From the NCBI RefSeq assembly GCF_001649575.2, contig NC_051453.1:16993052-17057051 (forward strand): a DNA stretch of 64,000 nt, read 5' to 3'. The stretch is from Kryptolebias marmoratus (taxonomy: Eukaryota; Chordata; Actinopteri; Cyprinodontiformes; Rivulidae). This document shows positions 24,001-35,652 of the stretch, one piece after another. The translations under genes were made by a program, and so were the position numbers. Position 1 is the first letter of the stretch. Each line of letters starts with the position of its first letter. The notes under the pieces are model-generated. The model was not told where the DNA came from. It did no database searches and was given only the letters and a program-made list of their open reading frames with translations.

Positions 24001-27000
24001 CGTCAACCAGAGGTACTGAAGCAAGAAAGACAAAATGGGCTGGTGTAAAACCTTTCAGACATCTTGTGTTAAGGTTTTTATTTTTTTTCAGGTTATTGTC
24101 TCAGTGCACAGAGTATTTTGATCTAAGATGCCAGCTTCTGGACGACCTAACAAGTAAGCCACACTTGTTACTCCTTACGTGTGAAACGTTTAATCGGACA
24201 TAAGAATACTTGTAATACAAAGGATGTCTTCCATTCTGGCAAATAAAGATCCATTTATAGCAGTTTCTGATTATTTGTGCCTCATGTCCGATCTGCTCCA
24301 GCATCAGAGATGGAGGCGTTAAAAGTGAGCGCTGCCACCATGCTGGAGGATGAGATCTCCTGGCTCGACAACTTTGAGCCCAGCTGGAGCTCTGAGATGG
24401 AGACCAGCGAGGCAGATAACATCCTGCTGGCGGGACATCTCAGACTCATCAAGACTTTGCTCTCGCTCTGCGGCAATGAGAAAGAACATCTTGGTGAGAG
24501 CGAACACAAGCGGACATGTTGCTCACCCGCAGCCCAGTTTGGAGCTTTAATAACGACAGTGTTATCATGTGGTGTTGTGCAACCCAGGTCCGTCACTCAT
24601 CCAGCAGTTGTTGGATGACTTCCTGTTTCGAGCCTCTCGTATCATCATCAACAGTTCCAACCCTACGCCTTCTCCAGCCCCCAGCCACGACTTCCACCCC
24701 AAGTAAGCGACTCATTTAGGCTCATTTGAATGTTTGTGAAGACAAAGCTCTGTATGTTTCTAGTTAGAGCTGGCAGCAGAAGTAAATAAATCTGACGTGT
24801 GGTCAGGTGCAGCACAGCCAGCAGCAGGCTGGCAGCCTACGAGGTTCTGGTGATGCTGGCAGACAGCTCGCTCTCCAACCTGCGCCTCATCACCAGAGAG
24901 CTGCTGTCCATGCACCACCAGTCGGATCCGTCCCTCTCCAAGGAGTTTGATGTGAGGCATTTATCAGATTTGTATTTGTATCTTAGTTCTGTACTGTTTT
25001 CAGAATTTTACATATAAACACCTGTGTCTGTCGTCAGTATTTACCGCCTGTGGAGAGCCGGTCGGTGTCAGGTTTCGTAGGACTAAAGAACGGTGGAGCC
25101 ACGTGTTACATGAACGCTGTGTTCCAGCAGCTTTATATGCAGCCTGGCCTCCCTGAGGTACACAGATTTCTAACTTTTCATCAAAAGAAATCTGCTGTTT
25201 GAGTGCAGACCTTGATTCAAATGGTGACTACGTTTTTTTTTTATTTTGTTTAAGGCTTTCCTATCGATTGAGGATGACACCGACCAGCCTGAAGAAAGCG
25301 TCTTCTACCAGGTTCAGTCTTTGTTTGGCCACTTGATGGAGAGTAAACTGCAGTACTATGTGCCAGAGAACTTTTGGAAGGTAACAGACTGTCTACATCT
25401 AGTATGGATACAACTGAGGAGTGTTTCCTGCTTCTGCATGTATCAGAAGCAGAATTATGTGTTGTTAACGGGGTCCATAACTGTTATATATCATTTATAT
25501 GCAAATCTGTTGCAGATCTTCAAGATGTGGAACAAGGAGCTGTATGTCAGAGAGCAGCAGGATGCCTATGAGTTCTTTACCAGCCTGGTGGACCAACTTG
25601 ACGAACACCTCAAGGTATAGCTTACAACTTAGCCCAAAGAAAACGGCACAGAACCAGCAGTCAGCTTAATGTTTCGGTTCTGAAGAACTTGTTAATTTTC
25701 TCCTTTCCAGAAAATGGGTCGAGAGCAAATCTTCAAAAACACATTTCAGGGAATTTTCTCCGACCAGAAGATTTGCAAAGACTGCCCACACAGGCGAGTC
25801 CCCGTCCTCTCACGTTACCAGGTGCTGACCCTGTTTTGGTTCTCCATGTTTGACGATGTGGGGCGGGGTGGTTCTGTCGCAGATATGAGCGGGAAGAAAC
25901 GTTCATGGCGTTGAACCTTGGAGTGACGTCTTGTCAGAGTTTAGAGATCTCTTTGGACCAGTTTGTCAGAGGAGAGGTGCTAGAGGGCAGCAACGCTTAC
26001 TACTGTGAGAAATGCAAGGAGAAGGTCTGTATACTGCCTCGAATGCTTTAGCTTGGTTACTCTTGGCATAATTTATACTTAAAGTTTGTGTTTATGTGTT
26101 ATCTGTACAGAGAACTACAGTGAAGAGGACATGCATCAAATCCCTGCCCAGTGTGCTCTGTATCCACCTCATGCGCTTCGGATTCGACTGGGAAAGTGGA
26201 CGATCCATCAAATATGACGAGCAGATCAGGGTACGGAGAAAAATTTGTATCCTGCGATTGTATTCCTCTTCCGCTGCAAGTCCTTGACATGAATTTAAAA
26301 TCTTTTCGTTGAACAGTTCCCCTGGGTGCTGAACATGGAGCCCTACACCGTGTCCGGAATGGCTCGTCAGGACTGCAGCGGAGAGGTCGGCGAGGGAAGA
26401 GGAGATGGGACCTCAGGAGGATCGCCCAGGAAGAAAGTGACCATTTCAGAGAACTATGAATTGGTGGGCGTGGTGGTGCACAGTGGTCAGGCACATGCCG
26501 GACACTACTACTCCTTCATCAAAGACAGACGGTGAGAGAATGCACCTTTCGCTTTCCCTAATTTTAGAAATAATTCTCTCCGTTTCCTCATTGGCGCTAC
26601 ATGCTGCAAATGTTCTCCGTAAACTGACCTTCTCTTGTTTTTGCTGTACATAATAAGCTGAAAATCGGTGATAATTGGAGCACATAAATTTTCCAAACAG
26701 AATTAAGAAGTCCTCCTTAGGGCCCCTGAATGCAGCATCAGCGTTTATGGAAACTGGTTTCGTTTGTAAGCGTCTCCAGATGTTTGGCTCTGAAAAATAG
26801 GAATGCTCATCAGTTGTAGTTCTTCAACATAAAGAAACCTCAGGAGTCTGCACTCGGCACTAAATCACATCTTTGTTTAGGATCACTTGTCGACCTTTTT
26901 ACAGGTGACGAGGTACTTTCTGCAACTGCTTCTTACTCGGGTTTCTTCATGTCAACTTGATTCAGGGTGTAATTATACCTTTTAGATGACATTTTCTCTT

Positions 27001-30000
27001 AGTGGAAGGAAAGTACATCACACGTAATGCATTTAAATATAGATGTTTCAAGAAATATGATTTTAGAGAGTTGCAATGCACCTACCGTTATATTTCAAAA
27101 CACCATTTGATGTGTGGAAGAACAATTATCTTACCTGTAGTAGACAGCTCTTTGACTGCTCTCCCTTTGGAGAAATAGTGTAATTCTGATCAGATTATTA
27201 GGATAAGAATAGTTCAAGTGGACCTTTGCTGGCTTCAATTTCAAAAACATCATAGCGTTTCTTGCAAAAATAAGTTTACGTTTACTTGCTGTCAGTTTTG
27301 CATTACACGGTTTTATACGTAGGTTTTTGTGGTTATCTGCGAGCGCAAATAGCAGCAGCACTGAGTTGTAGCACTTTGGGTGCAGCCTGGGGCATGTCTT
27401 ACTGGAATATAATAATATTTCTTTCAGTATATTCTGACACTGAATGTGGTTCAAAGGTTTATAAAATAATATTTGCGTGAGCTGCCATAAAATCTCTGAA
27501 ATTAGAGTTTTAAGATGTCGGTATTTCACTTTGGTCCCAGACTAGCTGTTAGCTCATCAATCTGGTCACAATTAAACTCTGTTTCTCCAAACTGAGGTCG
27601 TTTCAAGAGTTGTCTACAACAGGTAAGATGATAACTGTACATAAACCTTCCAGAGAACTCCACTTTAAACGCTCTGAGCTGTCACTTTAAGAAAATCTTT
27701 ACATTCACTATTGGCAAAGATTAGTTTTGTTTTTCCAATTTATTTATGTTAATTTTTAATTTTTCACAATACCTTCCCTATTTTTTCTTTCTTTTTCTCT
27801 TCTTCTTCTGTGGTTTGCCTTGTAGTGGGAGCGGCCGTGGACGTTGGTACAAGTTCAACGACAACGTGGTGGAGGAATTCGACATGAACGACGAGACTCT
27901 GGAGTACGAGTGTTTTGGTGGAGAGTACCGCCCCAAAGTTTATGACCAGTGTAAGTAACTGGTTTTTGCTTTCTATCTGTGCATCACAGCAAACGTCTTG
28001 CGAGAGCATCAGTGAATAAACTTGGGTGTTTTTTTGGGGTGGGTGTGTGCACGCGCAGCCAACCCATACCCTGACGTGCGGAGGAGGTACTGGAATGCCT
28101 ACATGCTGTTTTATCAGAAGATTAGCGATCAGAACTCTCCTGCCCTGCCAAAGAAAAGCAGAGTCAGCATCATGAGGCAGGAAGCTGAGGATCTGACACT
28201 GTGAGTCAAGTTTGAATCTGTCATGTAAACACTCATTGCATTGTTTGTAATGCCTCAGTCAACTTTTCCCTTACTTCTGCAGCAGTCTGCAAAGTAAAGT
28301 TGTTTAACAAACCATGAGATTTTACAGACACTGGTTGCAAAAAAACGTTTTAGGGATGAGCCTCAGTGCATCACCTGCAAGCAAACATTTGTGTTGTGTT
28401 TCCCAGGTCTGCCCCTTCCTCTCCTGATGTCTCCCCCCAGTCCTCTCCTCGACCGCCAAGAGCCAACAACGACCGCCTGACCCTTCTCACCCGTCTGGTG
28501 CGCAAAGGGGAGAAGAAGGGTCTCTTTGTAGAGAAGATGCCCGCCAGTATTTATCAGGTAAACTTAACGCCAAGCTCCCCGTGTCTGTCTTTCAGCAAAT
28601 ATAGACTCTTTGTTTGTCGCGGTGGTGAGATGATTTCAACTCTTTAGAGGAAGATAACCTCCCGTTTTCATTGCTCAGATGGTGAGAGACGAGAATCTGA
28701 GGTTCATGAGGAACAGAGACGTTTACAACAGCGACTACTTCAGCTTCATCCTCTCCCTGGCTTCAGTCAACGCAGTATGTGTCCGATGGGCTTTCTTATT
28801 TCACAGATAAACAAACTAGAGATGTGAAGTAATATTAAGCTGCACTCATATATAAGAGATTTCACAATATAATGTAATTTTCATCAGCTTTTTAGGAGAT
28901 CTCCTTAGATTTTATTTTCCCAGAATTGAGTTATTCATACATTTCCATGTGATATTAGCTCATATACACAACATGTATTTAAAATCCTTTTTTACAGACT
29001 AAACTGAAGCATCCAGACTACCAGCCCATGGCCAAAGAAAGCCTCCAACTGGCTGTTCACTTCCTCTTCCACACCTTCCTGCACACCAAAAAGAAACTCA
29101 GGTAGCTAAATAAACACACGGGCAGAGCGTTACCCCGTGCTTCCCGAGGAGCACGTTATCTATATTTATTTTGGGGTTTTTTTTCATGTCGCCCCTGCAG
29201 GGTGGACACAGAGGAGTGGATGGCAGCCGTGGAGGTGCTGCTGTCGAAGAGCAGTGAGGCATGCCAGTGGATGGTGCACTACCTGGTGGGACCAGAGGGA
29301 CGTGAAATCATCAGGTCGGAATTTATTCATCTGCTAATGACTTCTTTTTTTTTTTTTTTGTTCAATATTTGATCACAGAATTGAGTTTTCTCTCTAATAA
29401 ATACACATGCTTGAGCTTGACTCTAAGCCTGATGTTGTTGGTGCTTTATAACAGGATTTAATTGCTTCAACACTGTGTCCCTGGAGTATATTTGGAGTAT
29501 TAAAAACACGTGTGTCCGTGTAAGTCGCTCGTTTGATGCTGATTGGCTGAAACAGTGGGCCAGTCTCTGGAATGTAAACATTCAGAGCCAGAGGATAGTT
29601 TTTGAAGTATGGGTGTTTTTAGAGACTTGTGTTGGCTTGCGCTGCTCTGCGTTTAATGGTGGGGTGATCGGTTTATCCTCAGACATGATTGGTTGTTGAA
29701 CATCAGGCGTTTTGTGCAACACTAAATCTCCAGCCCCCTTTTTCACACCACATATTACATGTTTCTTCTCACGGAAAGGAAACACGAAGGGCCAAACTCT
29801 GCTGTGTGTCTCGAGCACAGCAGTACAACAAAAAAATAAAAGGGGGGGGGGGGGATTTGCTCTCTGTTTCAGGGTTGTTCTTCCTCTTTAACCTAAAAAT
29901 GTTGATCAGAATGTTCTCTCCATCCCAGGGTTTGCCTGTTGGAGTGCAGTGTACGAGAGGTGAGGACGGTGGTCGCGTCCGTCCTGGAGAAAACCCTGGA

Positions 30001-31932
30001 GAGCGCGCTGCACTTCGGAGACCCGGGACTGGACAGCTTGACCGACGCTCTGCTCTCCTTGTTGGACAAAGACGTTCCCGAAAATGTGAAAAACTGCGCG
30101 CAGTACTTCAGCCTCTTTAGTAACTTTGCTCAGAGGGTAAATCACAGAACAGCACAGAGAAAAATGTTGAATTAAGCGACAGTGAAGAGAGTCCCTGAGC
30201 TTTGTGTGGGTTGTTCTTCGCTCTCAGGGTTGCAGTTCTTGTCAGCTGTTGTTAAAACATTCGGCCTATCGTCGGATGCTCATCTTCCTCCTGGGGCCCA
30301 ATAGGCAGAACAACCAGGTATAACTGCTTAATTTACACTTTGAAAAATGTAAAATAGGGTGTTTTAATTTAAACCCATGGTGTATGGGATTGTTTGAGTC
30401 GGTATGTAGGTTTTAAAAAGTGACTTTTTTTTTTCCCCCTTTTATTTCAGAATCGAAGGTGGAGTCCGGCTCAGGCTCGGGAGTTTCTCCACCTCCACAG
30501 CACCCTGGCCCTCATCACTCTGCACTCTGACCTCAGCTCCCAGCAGACGCTAGGTGAGTCACTCCTGCTTTTAGCTCGCACACGCTCCTCTAAATGTCAA
30601 GCTATTAGTTATTGGCCATCGTCGAAAGGCAAAGACGAACAATGTTGTTGTTGTCTGAGTTTGTGTGCTTGTCTCTTACCAACATATCCCATGAGCCATT
30701 TGACAAATTTTAATGAAGCTCTCATTGTGGCAGTAGCTGACAGTCATCCCCAACACATGAAATCTCACGATATGCATTTCTTTAAGCAGTACTAGGCCTT
30801 TAATTTGATTCAGTTTCCTTCCTTCCTTCATAGATCCAGCAGGAATCAAGTTGCACATGAGCACCGTCCTGTCGTCCACACCTCTCCTCCCTCTCCACGG
30901 AGACATTCTTGTATCGCTCTTCACCCCCGAGGGACAGCCCTATCTGCTCGAGGTAACACACAGACCAGCGTTTTGCTGTTTTAGCTTTTTGGATTGGATT
31001 TTAAAAGGCGTCGACGTTCGCTGACATTCTCTCTGTCTTTGTGAGCAGGTGATGTTTGCCATGCGTGAGCTGTCGGGACCTTTGTCTCTGCTGATAGAGA
31101 TGGTGACCTACTGCTCCTACTGTAACGAGGTCTTCTCCCTGGGAGTGCTGCAGTTGCTCAAAGTAAGAAAGCTTGAGAACACCTCCCGGGCATCGCACAC
31201 GACGACGGTTTTCTAAAGAATGCTCTGAAATCTTTGTGTCACAGAGTCAGCTGGAGACGGCTCCACCTCATGAGCTGAAGAACGTGTTTCAGATGCTGCA
31301 GGAGCTTCTCGTGAGTCACTTTCTTCGTCCTATCACATCATAACCATATAACCTTTATAGTTATTATCTTTTCTATAAATCTTTAATCTCAGGTAGTGGA
31401 AGACCCTCTACAGTCCCAGAGACTCAAATACGCCTTTGAGTCAGAGAAAGGCCTGTTAGGTACGTCCTCAGTTTAAAGTGTCATTAAGAGAAACCCTTAA
31501 AGCTTCTTTTTTTTTTCCTTTTTGCTCAGTTAATATAATGACTTCTCATTGCAGCTTTGATGCATCAGAGCAACAACGTGGACAGCAGGCGCTGCTACCA
31601 GTGTGTAAAGTTCCTCGTCACGTTGGCTCAGAAGTGAGTGAAGCTCCGGGTCAGGGGTCAGAGATATACGGGTGGATCTCTTTCTGTGTTGTATCACTTG
31701 TTAAGTGTTTTCTACGTTTTATCCTCAGATGTCCTCCAGCCAAAGATTATTTCAAAGACTTGTCCGGTCACTGGAGCTGGGCTGTTCAGTGGCTGCAGAA
31801 AAAGGCGAGTAACATACTTCATGATTACACACATCAGAACCACCACTTTCTATTGACTTTTCTATTTGTTTTTGCACGCATTAAAACCCTGGACCCTTTT
31901 GATTTAAATGCTGTTAAATACATGTAATCATA

Positions 31933-31988
<56 letters not shown>

Positions 31989-32885
31989 TTTTTTAACAAT
32001 AGTGTGCCCAGGCTTAGCTTTTCATTAAAGCAGCTTTTTTTTTTTTTTCTCTAGAGACTTGGAGAAGAAAATACTTTTATTCATCTTACAGTGAATTGTA
32101 TTATCTCTGCCCTCAGATGACTGAACATTACTGGACTCCACAGAGCAACGTCTCCAATGAGACATCCACCAATAAAACCTTCCAGCGCACCATTTCTGCA
32201 CAGGTGTGTAAAAGGTTCTTCCCACCAGCAGGAGATCAGCTCATGAATTTCCACTTTTCCTTGGTTTCTCTGTCCTGCTCAGAGTCAGGCTGACCCCTGT
32301 GTATCTGCGTGTGTGTGTGTGTGTTTTACCATCTGCAGGATACCCTGGCCTATGCCACAGCACTGTTAAATGAGAAGGAGCAGTCTGGCAGCAGCAACGG
32401 CTCCGACGGCAGCCCGGCGAATGAAAACGCAGACCGCAGCCTCCGACAGGTAGCTGCTCACAGCGAGCCTGCGAGCGGCTTCGAACAGCGGGGCTCTGAA
32501 ATGATTCAAGCTGTTCCAGCAGCTCGCACAGCCAAAAGAAGAACAATGGAGCAAAACGCATAATCTCGCTGGCTTCTGCGGAAAGCTTTGAAGGCAGTTT
32601 GTTACCACCTACGGTTGTTATTAGCAGTGGATTTAAAGCTTCTGACTCTTGCTGTGCTCGTCAGCGTGCCTACACAGGATCGTCAGTTTTTCTGGCAGAG
32701 CATTGGAAACAATGAGCGTGTTGTGTTGAAATCATAATCCTCCCGTCACGTCCGGAATGCTTTACTTAAAGACCTAGATTCTGTTCTTAAAACTGGACTT
32801 CTTTTTTTTTTTTCCTCCACAGGGGTCGGAGTCTCCCATGATGCTCGGCGATTCAAAGAGCGATCTAGAAGACGTCGACTCCTAA
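7645..32885 (+). CDS. usp24: Ubiquitin-specific protease 24
   Basis: A giant cysteine deubiquitinase (peptidase C19). I traced 66 coding exons whose phases all agree and sum to 7773 nt, or 2590 aa; the human protein is about 2620 aa. The order is: N-terminal UBA (about residues 3-44, '[20 protein letters not shown]'), a Gly/Ser/Pro linker, a long helical-repeat region, a ubiquitin-like segment (about 935-1010), more helical repeats, the USP catalytic domain (about 1660-2020), and a C-terminal helical region ending 'KSDLEDVDS'. The catalytic Cys is in '[10 protein letters not shown]' (about C1674) and the catalytic His in 'GHYYSF' (about H1944). Two CxxC pairs ('KICKDC', 'YYCEKC') fit the USP zinc-binding fingers, so the enzyme should be active. 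Exon coordinates are in the four block entries. Two introns use GC donors. It is divergent from bloc1s2 and convergent with pcsk9, the latter as in human. Confidence 0.97.
16083..17024. mobile_element. TIR DNA transposon in usp24 intron 15
   Basis: About 940 bp bounded by an imperfect terminal inverted repeat: the left end near 16085 reads 'actagccatagcattatgac' and the right end near 16998-17017 reads, in reverse, 'attagccataacattatgac'. The interior is gapped and without a long frame, as expected of a decayed Tc1/mariner-like copy. This end sequence is common in fish genomes; the family name is not assigned. Confidence 0.7.
18167..21826 (+). CDS. usp24: usp24 exons 17-30: helical repeats and UBL
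   Basis: Exons: 18167-18316, 18453-18584, 19190-19301, 19384-19460, 19548-19688, 19790-19843, 19930-20045, 20198-20264, 20402-20512, 20606-20704, 20832-21005, 21100-21185, 21377-21485, 21671-21826. Exons 25-27 encode the ubiquitin-like part ('[18 protein letters not shown]', then '[15 protein letters not shown]'), followed by a long Ser-rich stretch and '[20 protein letters not shown]'. All donors and acceptors are GT-AG. Confidence 0.9.
21950..24951 (+). CDS. usp24: usp24 exons 31-41: middle helical region
   Basis: Exons: 21950-22047, 22207-22302, 22798-23020, 23118-23280, 23434-23595, 23692-23762, 23852-24012, 24092-24153, 24302-24493, 24588-24702, 24807-24951. Conserved pieces include '[20 protein letters not shown]', '[17 protein letters not shown]', '[14 protein letters not shown]', '[16 protein letters not shown]' and '[20 protein letters not shown]'. 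These precede the catalytic domain. All boundaries are GT-AG and phases are consistent. Confidence 0.9.
25038..32885 (+). CDS. usp24: usp24 exons 42-66: catalytic domain and C-terminus
   Basis: Exons: 25038-25157, 25255-25380, 25516-25614, 25711-25793, 25883-26024, 26111-26230, 26317-26531, 27826-27950, 28059-28200, 28407-28557, 28679-28774, 28998-29101, 29201-29314, 29929-30136, 30228-30317, 30451-30553, 30834-30952, 31049-31162, 31245-31310, 31393-31459, 31555-31633, 31729-31804, 32117-32203, 32339-32449, 32823-32885. The Cys box is in exon 42, '[11 protein letters not shown]' in exon 44, the zinc-ligand pairs in exons 45 and 46, and the His box in exon 48. Exons 45 and 63 end at GC rather than GT donors; no GT alternative keeps the frame. 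Stop is TAA 32883-32885. Confidence 0.92.
26532..27825. other. usp24 intron 48, repeat-rich
   Basis: A 1.3-kb intron between the His-box exon and exon 49. The part at about 27125-27670 resembles other stretches near 49800-50150, 60190-60850 and 62045-62200 (a 'tcttacct.tagtaga.agctc' block and a 'tctccaaactgaggtc' block), so it is probably a fragmented non-autonomous repeat. No coding content is seen. Confidence 0.4.
29345..29928. other. usp24 intron 54 with poly-T and poly-G runs
   Basis: The intron has a T-run at about 29345-29359 and a run of 12 G at about 29843-29854. The plus-strand frame through 29689-30120 is out of frame with exon 55 and is a shadow. Nothing else is recognised. Confidence 0.4.
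31934..31985. repeat. (TA)n microsatellite in usp24 intron 63
   Basis: About 25 uninterrupted TA/AT units, between the GC donor of exon 63 and exon 64. Likely length-polymorphic. Confidence 0.95.
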
Positions 32886-35435
32886 CTCCTCCAGCTGGCG
32901 GGAACCGTCCAACGGAGAGTCAGCGCAGGTCCAGGCAGCCGGCTGAAAGGGCTGCACTTTGCCTCTGATTGGTCAGGACACTTAGGACTCCACAGGAAGC
33001 CAATCAGAACACTTTCTCTCGGTCGCTACGGCAACGAAGGAGCTATGAATAAATCAAGAATAACTTCCTTTCAGAGCAGCCAAGGCGACGATGGAGACGC
33101 ATTATCATTAAGGGCAACGAAGTTGATTGGGGTGGGATGAGCAAATAACTTTCCACGAGTCGCGGACGACTTCAGTTCATGCTTCGATTCACTCGTTCAC
33201 TTGGAACGACACCAAGGTGGAGGATGGGTCCGGGTGGTGTTTTAACGAATATCTGCTCATATTTGCCAATGTATTTGCATAAACATATTCATATTGTAAT
33301 TAAGATTTGTTCCATAGGTGTAATTTTCAGTGTAAGATAATATTTTAAAACCTCTTGTGTTTTTCTCCACAGCCATGCAAATCGAAGGAGGTAACGTTAG
33401 CTGCTCTAGAGGAACTTAGACGTGTGCGTTTGTACAGAAACACCTCCACACGCGAGCACTTGGGGAGGGGGCGGGGTGGGGTTAAGTATGCACTTTAGGC
33501 TATTGTGATGTACAGCAGCACGGGGCGGTTCCTCCAGAGCCACTTGGCACTCGTGTCCTCTTCTTCCTTTTATCAACTTCTGTTTGCAGTGCCACTTAAC
33601 GCAGTCGCACGACAGCGAGCCACTCTGCCTGTGACTGGACCTTTGACCCGTAGCCACAGGGACACAGGAACGGGGACAGGGTCTGTCCCAGAACCAGGAC
33701 AGATCCGTGGCCCTCAGCGAATCTCAAACTAGCAGTGCCAAGGTCAGCAGCCTCCCTCTGCTTTTTTTCTTTCTGCTGACAGGGAGCCTCGTGTGCTGGG
33801 TTTTATTCTTCTCGTCGCTTTTATTTGATTTTTTTTTTTTTTTTGATTCTGGATGGATTTAATCCTTAAAATGATCTTTAGGGACTTCAGGCCTTATGCA
33901 AGAAAACCTGATCTCGAAGCTCACAGATCAGCGTAGGCAGGCCATCAGTGCCGATTAAGGAGAAGCTCAGAAGCATGTTTTATTTTTAGGTGCCAAGGTT
34001 ACACACACTCTCACAAAGACTAACACTCTGTAATACACATTTGAAACATGAAAAGAAACACATGCAAGCGCGTGTCGCTCATTCTGTTCGCTCTTGTGTA
34101 CATCTCACACGTCCTCCTCACTTCACTTTACCTCTGCTGGATCGGGTTTCTTTTTTGTTTTGCCTTTTGTGCTTTGGTCTTGCCTTTTTACACACACACA
34201 CACACTGGGGAAGCTAAACCCAAATGTAGCTCGAGTTCTCACCGGGGAGAAACACCCATGTTACCATCATCCCTACCCCAAATCGTCGGGAGTCTTAAAG
34301 TGCCTTAATCTCCCGATCTCACCCCGACCGGACCCCCCCTATTCTTGACGCTGTATCGTCCCATCATCAGTGGGGGTGCCGTCAAGCGTGTGCTCCACTT
34401 GTAACACCAAACCAGAGTTTTCCTGCGGTCGTATCGTCCACCTGCAGGAGTGCAACAGGGCTCGTACATCCCCCATCACCCCGCAAACTAATACAGGGAA
34501 AATCCTCTGCGTGCCGCGACAAAGGATTCTGTGAATGTAACTGTCTCGAGGTGGGAGGGTGGGGTGTCCTCAGCCGAGCAGGGTTGAGGCGACAGGGTTT
34601 CAGTGATGGTAAAATGCTGCTTCTTTTCACTCTTGATTCACTCGCCATAGCTGTGAAGGAAACCACACTTTCACGTTTTTCAAAGACATGAGCTTGAACT
34701 AGCATAGCCGCTTAGCTCTCAGCTTTAACAGGTCAATGTTTACAATACGAGGCAATCATGCAACCTGCTCTTCTGTTCAAGTCAGTTCGCAATCAGTCCG
34801 CCGAGGAGAGGAAAGACTCCACTTTAGCCCTTCCATGCACACACCCCTCACTCCTTCTTCCGCTCCGTTTCATTAGCTGTGAATGTCACGTCGTGCTCTT
34901 CAGCACATTTGCATGTGTGGCAGCAAGTGGCAAAGGTTTTTTTTTTTTCTGTGTGATGGGGGAAGACAAAACAAAACAAACAAAAAAAAAAAAAAGAAAG
35001 AAAGAAAATCAACCCCCCGTGTTGTTTGCGTGTGATTTGGCATCATTAGCACTTGCTGTCTCTCCGTGGCTGATTCTGCGCTTCGAGGAGGGAGGCCGCA
35101 TGCAGTCCGTGCCAAGTGACACACGAGCTGCATCGAGGCGAGAGTCTCCCACAGGTTCGGCCCTCTTCTTACGTCTCCACGACGACTTAAAGATGGCAGC
35201 GAAGGGGGGACTTCAAAACAATCTTTTAATTCTGGGATGCAGGGAGGAATGAGTAAGCGTGCGGGTCGGGATTGGCATCTATACGGGTTTTTACTGTGCT
35301 TCGATTTTCAAATTTCACTTCTGACGTCGCAGGAATCTGTAATGCATGTTGAAAGTCAATTTTAATTTGTACATCAGAGTTTGATTAAGGGAAAATTTGA
35401 TATAAAATAAACTGGAATGCACAGCGTTTTGTAAA
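32886..35435 (+). other. usp24 3' UTR (probable)
   Basis: About 2.5 kb after the stop codon with no gene of its own. An AATAAA at 35406-35411 is followed by a T/GT-rich stretch and is the best candidate poly(A) signal. The region holds an (AC)n tract near 34190-34205, A- and T-runs (33830-33843, 34936-34998) and a 164-codon plus-strand open frame at 34758-35252 that is low-complexity and unrecognised. Confidence 0.5.
35406..35411 (+). terminator. Candidate usp24 poly(A) signal
   Basis: AATAAA hexamer about 2.5 kb past the usp24 stop codon, shortly before the Tc1-derived repeat of the convergent spacer. Assigned by position and hexamer only. Confidence 0.4.
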
Positions 35436-35652
35436 CATTGTTTTCATTCATGCCTTCACCCAAGGCAGAGGCATTGAGCTGGACAGATGAGATGTCTTCA
35501 GGACAGATAAACTTCAGGTCTTCATTAGCATTTGTATTCCTAACAAGGTTCCCATGCAGGCTTGATATGAACCAAATTTGTTTTTAGTTTTTTTCAAGTT
35601 TGAAAAAATATATATCATTGGGAAAAGAATAGCTTTCTAGGGTTTTATTTAG

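Noticed and set aside
31934..31985. (TA)n tract as a possible replication or recombination origin
   Set aside because: It is an ordinary dinucleotide microsatellite in an intron with no accompanying features.
34758..35252. 164-codon plus-strand open frame
   Set aside because: It lies in the probable usp24 3' UTR, includes A- and T-runs translated as Lys and Phe strings, and resembles nothing known to me.
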